From: Candidatus Njordarchaeota archaeon
GTDB lineage: Archaea; Asgardarchaeota; Njordarchaeia; Njordarchaeales; Njordarchaeaceae
Reading direction: 5' to 3'
Assembly (NCBI GenBank): GCA_029856055.1
Contig: JAHQWF010000095.1
Coordinates: forward strand, 1 to 9,562
Length of the DNA: 9,562 nt
Under the pieces are notes generated by a model. That model saw nothing but the letters and a program-made list of their open reading frames with translations, had not been told where the DNA came from and ran no database searches. Shown in pieces: positions 1 to 5,638 of this stretch. Position numbers and translations under genes: made by a program. The stretch's first letter is position 1. Every line of letters starts with the position of its first letter.

Positions 1-537
1 TTCGATAGTTACCTCTTCTTTTTTATTCTCGTTAAGGTAATCTAACACAGTCTTTATATCATTATAAATTTCTAGGAACTCAACGTAGGTAATATTACCT
101 ACGTTGAATACATCCATAATTAACTTCCTTTTCCTGAGTATTTCTATAGTTTTTTCAACATCACTTTTAGATATCTTTCCAAGTTTTTCAGTTAGATACA
201 ACATGATTTCAGGGAAGCTTAAAATAGGCTTCTTGAAATGAGTTGGGAGTTTAAGTATTTCAAAAGCTAGATAGTCATAGTATCTTCCAGTCAGCTTATC
301 CAGAAAAGAACCTCTATAGATTTGCCTTAAAGCCATTATTTCTCTGAGAATTTCCTGTCTGGTTAATTCTAAAAATTCCTGGTCACTACCCCATTTCTTC
401 TCGAATTCGGAAATTTTTTTGTTTAGGTTGCTTAATGTTCTGATAATATCGTCAAGTTCCTTAACCATTTCCTCCATTTTCTTGCTCTTCTTTATTTTCC
501 TTATAATAGCTTTCTTCCTGATTTCCGATAGTCCCAT
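1..537 (-). CDS. Hypothetical protein, coiled-coil N-terminus plus probable winged helix (partial, C-terminus off window)
   Basis: An uninterrupted minus-strand frame of 179 codons runs from an ATG at 537 to the left edge without a stop, so only the N-terminal part is visible. I do not recognise the family. The first 20 residues are strongly basic (MGLSEIRKKAIIRKIKKSK). Residues about 20-75 are charged and heptad-like, suggesting a coiled coil. Residues about 103-158 look like a winged helix: helix (FPEIMLYLTEKL), second helix (KSDVEKTIEILRKRKL), then a hairpin-like wing (IMDVFNVGNITYVEFL). A further amphipathic helix and an acidic end follow. No signal peptide or membrane segment is seen. 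The start is chosen as the first in-frame ATG after the promoter region; no clear Shine-Dalgarno site precedes it. It is transcribed divergently from rpoL. A coiled coil plus winged helix would fit a DNA-binding protein or an ESCRT-like assembly protein; neither is established. Confidence 0.8.
   Translation of the reverse strand, partial: MGLSEIRKKAIIRKIKKSKKMEEMVKELDDIIRTLSNLNKKISEFEKKWGSDQEFLELTRQEILREIMALRQIYRGSFLDKLTGRYYDYLAFEILKLPTHFKKPILSFPEIMLYLTEKLGKISKSDVEKTIEILRKRKLIMDVFNVGNITYVEFLEIYNDIKTVLDYLNENKKEEVTIE
80..107. repeat. Perfect 28-bp palindrome inside a coding region
   Basis: The left arm TCAACGTAGGTAAT (80-93) is followed directly by its exact reverse complement (94-107), with no spacer and no mismatch. 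Bases 79/108 break the symmetry, while 78/109 would pair again. It lies within the minus-strand partial gene and encodes the predicted wing, residues around FNVGNITYVEF. In the mRNA it could fold into a stem of about 12 pairs with a 4-base loop. A perfect palindrome this long is not expected by chance in 9.5 kb. Its function is unknown: a protein-binding or recombination site, an mRNA hairpin, or the scar of an inverted duplication are all possible. Confidence 0.95.
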
Positions 538-571
538 ATACAACCACTCGCTCTATAAACCAAATCTTCAT

Positions 572-580
572 GGTATTTAG
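572..580 (-). promoter_or_regulatory. Candidate TATA box for the partial minus-strand gene
   Basis: Read on the minus strand this is CTAAATACC, centred about 39 bases before the ATG at 537. Transcription starting about 26 bases downstream of the centre would give a leader of roughly 13 bases. A better-looking TTTATA sequence at 554-559 lies only about 19 bases from the ATG, too close for this start. The call is based on position and composition only. Confidence 0.3.
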
Positions 581-615
581 ATAGTCAACGACACATTTAT
601 TAGATGTAGTTGTTT

Positions 616-623
616 TTTAAATA
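616..623 (+). promoter_or_regulatory. TATA box of rpoL, probably driving a leaderless transcript
   Basis: TTTAAATA sits within the T/A-rich run TTTTTTAAATAAAA (613-626). Its centre is about 25 bases before the ATG at 644, the usual archaeal distance from TATA centre to transcription start. Transcription would therefore begin at or next to the start codon, giving a leaderless mRNA, or a leader of about 12 bases if the second ATG at 656 is used. No GGTGAT-type ribosome binding site precedes either ATG. Just upstream there is a weak inverted pair, CAACGACA (586-593) and TGTAGTTG (605-612), 7 of 8 complementary. Confidence 0.65.
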
Positions 624-643
624 AAAAACCACTTTCAAAAATA

Positions 644-1057
644 ATGGTGTTAACAATGGGACTCGAGACTTATTATGGTTCTACAGCTTGGTGGAAGCCG
701 AGATCCAAGAAACTTGAAATAGAGATAATAGAGTACGGCCCCAATTTACTTAAATTCAAAGTTAACGGAGAGACACACACATTATTTAACGCGCTGAGAA
801 TAGAGTTACTAAATGACAAGGATGTTGAATTCGCAGCCTATAAAATTGAACACCCATTATTCGACAGGATAGAATTTGTAGTTAGAACAAAAACAAGTGA
901 TCCAGTAGACGCTATAAGAAAGGCAGTTAATAGGATTAGAAGGTGTTTATCAACAATGAAGAAAGCTTTTGATAAAGCGATGGAGGCTGGAGTCACGAAT
1001 CCGCCTTTTGTTCAAGAGAATGAATGGAAAGAATTTCTAAAGAGAATGAATGCCTAG
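644..1057 (+). CDS. rpoL: DNA-directed RNA polymerase subunit Rpo11 (RpoL), with N- and C-terminal extensions
   Basis: Subunit L (Rpo11) of archaeal RNA polymerase, the counterpart of eukaryotic Rpb11/AC19 and bacterial alpha. It pairs with Rpo3 (subunit D) to nucleate assembly of the enzyme. Residues about 22-114 match the family: a beta strand (KKLEIEIIEYGPNLLKFKV), the signature GETHTLFNALRIELL (42-56), then DVEFAAYKIEHPL (60-72), RTKTSDPVDAIRKAV (81-95) and a long C-terminal helix. At 137 residues it is longer than the usual 90-100. About 21 residues precede the core (including YYGSTAWWKP) and about 20 follow it (TNPPFVQENEWKEFLKRMNA). In-frame ATGs exist at 644 and 656, plus a GTG at 647, and no ATG, GTG or TTG falls between 656 and the core, so most of the N-terminal extension is forced by the sequence. 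It converges on the MoxR-VWA gene, 12 bases away. Confidence 0.87.
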   Translation: MVLTMGLETYYGSTAWWKPRSKKLEIEIIEYGPNLLKFKVNGETHTLFNALRIELLNDKDVEFAAYKIEHPLFDRIEFVVRTKTSDPVDAIRKAVNRIRRCLSTMKKAFDKAMEAGVTNPPFVQENEWKEFLKRMNA

Positions 1058-1069
1058 ATTATGTACGAA

Positions 1070-3211
1070 CTACTTATCGGGGTATTTCAAGATGCTCCTC
1101 ACAGCATAAAAAAGTTCATTAAGATTTCTTACAATTATGTGTTTTCCACGTGTATACGCGAGAGCACGACATACTTGAGTGCCTCTTGTACTTCCACCTA
1201 ACTGAATAACATGTAACCGTTCAAATCTCCTAGCCCATTTAATTGGATTATCGCCCCTATTGTATTCTCCATCAGTTATTAATAAAGCCCATTTTCGGGC
1301 TTTGAACGGTGCTCTTCGCAGCTCTCTTAATGCTTTTTTCAAAGCTAATGAGATATTAGTGAAACCGATAGGTTTTACATCGAAGATTTCATTTAAAATA
1401 TGGTTTAATGGTTTTCGCTCCTTAATGCTCTTTATCAATAGGGGCGTGTCAGCGAATAAAATTATAGCAATTTCGTCGTGAGGTGACAGCGCATAAATTG
1501 ACATAGCAGAAATTATTGACGCTAACACATTTTTTTCTCCGTACATGCTGCCACTAATATCCATAATGATTACTCCAGCAGTCCTACGCTCTCTTCTTTC
1601 TAAGCAAATTATATCTCTTTTATCTACACTGTTAGTTAATATCTTGTCCAGTGATAGTTCTAGTGTTGATTCTAAATCGAAATCTAAACTAGGTCTATAG
1701 TGAGTCTTTTTCCTAAATGAACCGCTTCTAACAGTTTGGCTACCTACTATATTCAAAGCCTTTCTTACTATTATCTTATTTGCAATTCTACTAAATATCT
1801 GACGTTTCTTCCTGCTCAAGTAATTCTTGGTTAAGTAAAATAAATGAACAAGGTGAATATCATCGCTATTATTCACTTCCGATAAGTATTCCTCTACGAC
1901 TCTAGCAATGGCAAAAGGATTTATCTCGGCTAGAGCTGTCAAAGCTACTAAATTCTTGTATTTTACGGCTTCTTGGCCAAGTAAATAGACTGATTCGTAA
2001 TCCAGGGGCATCCATAGCTGAGAAAGTAGATCTCTTATGTCTTTTCCTTCCCTTATATCAGATATTAACCTAGCTCCATAATAGCCAAGTAATCCGCGAA
2101 ATAACGTCAGAACTTTATCGTTATGGGGATAAAATAATAAAATTACCTTATTATTTGTTAAATTGCTTATTGTTCCAGAGTCACTATCGCTATTATTGGT
2201 ATCACCTACATCCTCTATCGGGTCAGAACTTAGATGGTCACTATCAATTACTTCATCGTCTCTTTTTGCAACTGAAGGGACTTGTTCTGGAATTCTGTCT
2301 ATCATCTCTAGTTTATTAAGTAAATTATTCTTTATTTTTGGACGAAAAAAATCGAATTGGTTTTCTACGTTCTCTACAATTTCTCGTATGACGTCTTCAA
2401 TAGTTTTACTGGTACCATCAACCATCTCGATTTTTGTGCCAAGAGCAATCACAGAAAGTTTTATTGCTGTCTCTATATCTAATTTATCGCTCATGCTCAA
2501 GTTAATTAGATTAGCTAAATCAATAGCGCCTCTTACCGAGGCCCCCCTCTTTACATCTGGATGTCTTCTTGTAGCTCTAACGATCGTGACCGCGAATTTA
2601 GCTATCTCATCATGAACTTTAGAATGAACTTTAACTATTTCTACCTCCTCTTCGAAGGATTGGTAATCCAGTTTTATCCACAAAAATCTATCCTTTAGTG
2701 CTTCACCTAAAGGAGTCACTCCAATATATTCTGTCGGATTTAATGTCGCTATCACCCAGAAACCATCTTTTGCCTCTATAGTGCCAAGTTTAGGAATTTC
2801 GATTATTTTTTCGTCAAGAGCTGGAATTAATACGTTCTGGGCACCTTCGCTTAACCTATTTATCTCATTAATAAAAAGTATCCCGCCATTCAGCATTGCT
2901 TTTACTAGGGGGCCGGGAACGAATGAGTCCCAATTCCAACCATGTTTCAGGACTAATTGAGGTTCAAAGTAACCAACTAGCTTATACTCATCGAATCGTT
3001 CGTCTCCATCTACTCTGATAAAATCTTGTCTAAAAAACTGGGCTACAGCCTTCGCTAAGGTGGTTTTTCCAACACCGACTGCCCCCTCAATAAGTATGGG
3101 TCTGTTGGTTTCTTTAGCTAACAGTATTGCCTTAAGTTCATTTTTCCGCCCAACAATATTGTATTCTTTTTGTATCTTTTCCACTATTTCATCTATTTTA
3201 AAATTCATCAT
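1070..3211 (-). CDS. MoxR-type AAA+ ATPase fused to a C-terminal VWA (MIDAS) domain
   Basis: A single-chain AAA+/von Willebrand A protein, an arrangement like magnesium-chelatase D/I and the MoxR-VWA or RavA-ViaA chaperone pairs. Such proteins use ATP to remodel client complexes, often for metal or cofactor insertion; the client here is unknown. AAA+ domain, residues about 1-290: Walker A GAVGVGKT (43-50), Walker B ILFINEIN (111-118) with catalytic E116 but N115 where Asp is usual, sensor 1 N158 in ATLNP, arginine finger in DRF (R174), sensor 2 R227 in GASVRG. Residues about 316-347 form an acidic Ser/Asp-rich linker. A helical region follows (about 354-540). The VWA domain (about 543-707) has an intact MIDAS: DISGS (D551, S553, S555), T618 in GFTN, and D647 in ITDGE. 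No signal peptide or membrane helix, so cytoplasmic. It lies 14 bases after cdc48. GGTGAT at 3212-3217 abuts the first ATG but is well spaced for the second ATG (3208), so the true start is probably 3208 (712 residues). Confidence 0.9.
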   Translation of the reverse strand: MMNFKIDEIVEKIQKEYNIVGRKNELKAILLAKETNRPILIEGAVGVGKTTLAKAVAQFFRQDFIRVDGDERFDEYKLVGYFEPQLVLKHGWNWDSFVPGPLVKAMLNGGILFINEINRLSEGAQNVLIPALDEKIIEIPKLGTIEAKDGFWVIATLNPTEYIGVTPLGEALKDRFLWIKLDYQSFEEEVEIVKVHSKVHDEIAKFAVTIVRATRRHPDVKRGASVRGAIDLANLINLSMSDKLDIETAIKLSVIALGTKIEMVDGTSKTIEDVIREIVENVENQFDFFRPKIKNNLLNKLEMIDRIPEQVPSVAKRDDEVIDSDHLSSDPIEDVGDTNNSDSDSGTISNLTNNKVILLFYPHNDKVLTLFRGLLGYYGARLISDIREGKDIRDLLSQLWMPLDYESVYLLGQEAVKYKNLVALTALAEINPFAIARVVEEYLSEVNNSDDIHLVHLFYLTKNYLSRKKRQIFSRIANKIIVRKALNIVGSQTVRSGSFRKKTHYRPSLDFDLESTLELSLDKILTNSVDKRDIICLERRERRTAGVIIMDISGSMYGEKNVLASIISAMSIYALSPHDEIAIILFADTPLLIKSIKERKPLNHILNEIFDVKPIGFTNISLALKKALRELRRAPFKARKWALLITDGEYNRGDNPIKWARRFERLHVIQLGGSTRGTQVCRALAYTRGKHIIVRNLNELFYAVRSILKYPDK

Positions 3212-3217
3212 ATCACC
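3212..3217 (-). promoter_or_regulatory. Ribosome binding site of the MoxR-VWA gene, favouring the second ATG
   Basis: GGTGAT on the minus strand is complementary to the archaeal 16S rRNA 3' end. It sits in the 14-base gap after the cdc48 stop codon and directly touches the ATG at 3211. The GGTG core is five bases from the second ATG at 3208, which is the more usual spacing. It indicates that the second gene of the operon is translated independently. Confidence 0.7.
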
Positions 3218-3225
3218 AAATAACC

Positions 3226-5454
3226 CTAAGTAGTTTCTACACTCTCTAGTATGTCTCTTCTTCTAATCACTCTTCGCTTAAAGTACTCTTTCACTTCCTC
3301 ATAATACTTTAACAAATCTTGTGTCAAGCTAGCATGTATCTTTGAAACAGCCTGCATGAAATCATCCATAGTCACATATTTAGCATTAATATCTCTTCTT
3401 AAAGCATTAATAGCTGCCTCTCTAGCCACAGCAGCTAGATCTGCCCCAGAATAACCTTCTGTTATTCTAGCAGTTTTCGCTAAATCTACATCTGGTCCCA
3501 AAGGCATCTTAGAGGTATGTATCTTAAGTATAGCTAATCTTGCCCGGGCATCAGGTGGGGGCACATATATCATTCTATCAAATCGTCCAGGCCGTAATAG
3601 AGCTGGGTCTAGTAAGTCAGGACGATTAGTGGCTGCTATAACAACAACATCGCCTCTAGATTGTAGTCCATCCATTTCTGTTAATAATTGTGATATTACA
3701 CGTTCCGAAACTCCACTATCTCCAGTATAAATACCCCTCCTGGGGGCTAACGCATCTATTTCATCGAAGAATATTATGGTTGGAGCTGATTGCCTTGCCT
3801 TTATAAATACTTCCCTAACCGCCCTTTCTGACTCACCTACCCACTTAGATAGTAATTCAGGACCTTTTACAGCTATGAAATTAGCTTCGCTTTCGGTGGC
3901 AACCGCTTTAGCAAGCAATGTTTTGCCGCAACCGGGAGGACCGTAGAGAAGTACGCCCTTTGGTGGCTCTATTCCTAACCTACTGAATGCCTCTGGATAT
4001 TTCAATGGCCACTCAACTACCTCTTGCAATTCTTGTTTAACACTATCTAGCCCGCCTATATCCCGCCATCTAACGTTAGGAATCTCAACAAATATCTCTC
4101 TTAGCGCACTCGGCCTAATCTCTTTAAGAGCATCCAAGAAATCTTTCATATTTACTTTTAATTTATCTAGTAATTCTTCTGGGACAGGATCAGTGGAATC
4201 AATATCAATTTTGTACTCTTTTAAAAATCTTCTCAATGCATTCATGGCAGCTTCTCTTACTAAAGCAGCTAGATCTGCTCCCACGAAACCATGAGTCATT
4301 TCAGCAAGTTTTTTCAAATCAACGTCTTTCTCCAAGGGGACGCCCCTAGTATGTATCTTTAGTATCTCGTATCTCCCTTGAGCATTAGGGACCCCTATCT
4401 CTATTTCTCTGTCAAATCGCCCAGGTCTTCTTAAGGCAGGATCTAGAGCGTTAATTCTATTAGTAGCTCCTATCACAACAATATTCTCACGGGGTTCCAA
4501 TCCATCCATAAGAGCCAGTAATTGTGATACCACTCTTTTCTCAACGTCACCTGTTACCTCTGATCTCTTCGGGGCTATTGCATCTATTTCATCAATGAAA
4601 ATTATAGCAGGTGCGTGCTTTTTAGCCTCTTCAAACAATCTACGTAACCTTTCCTCGCTTTCTCCATAGTACTTAGACATTACCTCAGGTCCAGTAATTG
4701 AAATAAAGTAAGCATCTGTTTCATTAGCTACTGCTCTAGCAAGCAGAGTCTTACCTGTACCAGGTGGCCCATATAGCAGGATTCCTTTAGGGGGATCAAG
4801 ATTCAATCTTTGAAATAGTTCGGGGTGTTTTAACGGTAGCTCAACAAGCTCCCTAATTTTTTGTATAGCGCTTTTTAAGCCACCTATATCAGAGTAAGAA
4901 ACACCTATTTGTCTATTTCTTCCAGTAGCGCGTCTCTCGAAATCGACTCTTGTATCCTCGGCTATAACGACTACGCCTTTAGGTTCCGTTGAGACAATAA
5001 CGTAAGGTGCCCTCTTACCAAAAGCCATTAGATAAACGATATTGCCTTCAACAACGGGAATATTTCTCAAAGAAAGCTTTATTTCTCGGTTAATATCGAG
5101 GGGTAAAGCGATTGGGACAGAGTAGAGTGGAGCCACAACAATTCTTCCTGCTCGGCTCGTCTTAGGCTTGAAAACCTGTACATAATCTCCGATATTTACA
5201 CCAGCGTTTTCCCGTATGAATTTATCTAATCTAATGAAATCGGCATCCTCCACATCCTCCCCGCTTCTATCTGGCCATGCGTAAGCGGCAGTAAGCTTTT
5301 TTCCCTGTATAGCTATTATTTCTCCAGTAACTATCTCGAGTTCATTCATCTTAGATTTCGGTAATCTAGCTCTATATCTGCCTATGTCTCTCGGGGATGC
5401 CTCTAAAACTTTTAATCGAATTTTTTTAGTTTCCTTATCACCAAATGGCAACAT
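3226..5454 (-). CDS. cdc48: Cdc48/VCP (VAT-type) AAA ATPase
   Basis: Archaeal Cdc48/p97 homologue: a two-ring hexameric ATPase that pulls proteins out of complexes and threads them through its pore for unfolding, often ahead of the 20S proteasome. At 742 residues it is complete. N-domain: double-psi barrel (about 10-95) and second subdomain (about 100-175). D1: Walker A GPPGTGKT (229-236), Walker B IIFIDEIDA (284-292), sensor N332, arginine fingers R343/R346, pore loop KYYG (261-264). D2: Walker A GPPGCGKT (505-512), Walker B IIFFDEIDA (560-568), sensor N610, arginine fingers R621/R624, pore loop KWVG (537-540). All catalytic residues are present in both rings. The C-terminus is a basic helix ending ESVETT, without a hydrophobic-Tyr-X proteasome-docking tail. 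GGTGAT six bases before the ATG fixes the start. It is the first gene of an operon with the MoxR-VWA gene and is cytoplasmic. Confidence 0.97.
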   Translation of the reverse strand: MLPFGDKETKKIRLKVLEASPRDIGRYRARLPKSKMNELEIVTGEIIAIQGKKLTAAYAWPDRSGEDVEDADFIRLDKFIRENAGVNIGDYVQVFKPKTSRAGRIVVAPLYSVPIALPLDINREIKLSLRNIPVVEGNIVYLMAFGKRAPYVIVSTEPKGVVVIAEDTRVDFERRATGRNRQIGVSYSDIGGLKSAIQKIRELVELPLKHPELFQRLNLDPPKGILLYGPPGTGKTLLARAVANETDAYFISITGPEVMSKYYGESEERLRRLFEEAKKHAPAIIFIDEIDAIAPKRSEVTGDVEKRVVSQLLALMDGLEPRENIVVIGATNRINALDPALRRPGRFDREIEIGVPNAQGRYEILKIHTRGVPLEKDVDLKKLAEMTHGFVGADLAALVREAAMNALRRFLKEYKIDIDSTDPVPEELLDKLKVNMKDFLDALKEIRPSALREIFVEIPNVRWRDIGGLDSVKQELQEVVEWPLKYPEAFSRLGIEPPKGVLLYGPPGCGKTLLAKAVATESEANFIAVKGPELLSKWVGESERAVREVFIKARQSAPTIIFFDEIDALAPRRGIYTGDSGVSERVISQLLTEMDGLQSRGDVVVIAATNRPDLLDPALLRPGRFDRMIYVPPPDARARLAILKIHTSKMPLGPDVDLAKTARITEGYSGADLAAVAREAAINALRRDINAKYVTMDDFMQAVSKIHASLTQDLLKYYEEVKEYFKRRVIRRRDILESVETT

Positions 5455-5460
5455 TGTATG

Positions 5461-5466
5461 ATCACC
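5461..5466 (-). promoter_or_regulatory. Ribosome binding site of cdc48
   Basis: GGTGAT on the minus strand lies six bases before the ATG at 5454. This is a strong archaeal Shine-Dalgarno match at good spacing and supports that start codon. It also implies the cdc48 message has a leader, unlike rpoL in this window. Confidence 0.8.
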
Positions 5467-5482
5467 GACCGTTGGAAGGCAA

Positions 5483-5507
5483 TGCGAGTATTTTTCATTT
5501 ACTCACA
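5483..5507. repeat. Imperfect inverted repeat near the cdc48 promoter, possible operator
   Basis: TGCGAGTA (5483-5490) and TACTCACA (5500-5507) are reverse complements at 7 of 8 positions around a 9-base spacer. Their position, 29-53 bases before the cdc48 ATG, is where a dimeric regulator could act on the operon. The spacing is near one helical turn between arm centres plus a half turn. Such a pair can arise by chance, so the operator role is a hypothesis. Confidence 0.4.
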
Positions 5508-5511
5508 ATAC

Positions 5512-5519
5512 TAATAAAT
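5512..5519 (-). promoter_or_regulatory. Candidate TATA box of the cdc48 / MoxR-VWA operon
   Basis: ATTTATTA on the minus strand would place the transcription start near 5489, giving a leader of about 35 bases that includes the GGTGAT site. The inverted repeat at 5483-5507 would then straddle the start. A second candidate, GAAAAATA at 5489-5496, would put the start at about 5466, right at the ribosome binding site, and is less likely. Confidence 0.4.
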
Positions 5520-5610
5520 AATATTTTAATCCAAAGAGTTTTAGAGTTTTTTTAATCTCATGAGTTATCGAAACATGATGCAATCGGTATTTGAATTTGA
5601 ATGTTTCATG

Positions 5611-5618
5611 TTTTAAGC
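5611..5618 (+). promoter_or_regulatory. Candidate TATA box of the toroid surface protein gene
   Basis: TTTTAAGC is centred about 25 bases before the ATG at 5639, which would give a leaderless or nearly leaderless transcript. The neighbouring CTATATAC (5618-5625) resembles a TATA box better by sequence but is only about 18 bases from the ATG. There is no GGTGAT site, only a purine-rich AAGGGAT about six bases before the start. Confidence 0.4.
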
Positions 5619-5638
5619 TATATACTAAGGGATAAACA

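Noticed and set aside
80..107. Reading the 28-bp palindrome as a chromosomal dif site
   Set aside because: The total length fits 11+6+11, but the arms do not resemble known archaeal dif arms, the site is within a gene, and no Xer recombinase gene is nearby.
586..612. Weak inverted repeat CAACGACA / TGTAGTTG upstream of the rpoL TATA box
   Set aside because: Only 7 of 8 pairs with an 11-base spacer; too weak to list as its own regulatory site, so it is only mentioned with the promoter.
1252..1446. An 11-base inverted pair, CGCCCCTATTG (1252-1262) and CAATAGGGGCG (1436-1446)
   Set aside because: Both arms are in VWA-coding sequence 173 bases apart. A pair of this length at this distance is expected about once in two such windows by chance.
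2163..2615. Plus-strand open frame of 150 codons opposite the MoxR-VWA gene
   Set aside because: It is Ser/Ile/Leu-rich antisense shadow of the acidic linker and AAA+ region, with no promoter or ribosome binding site and no recognisable domain.
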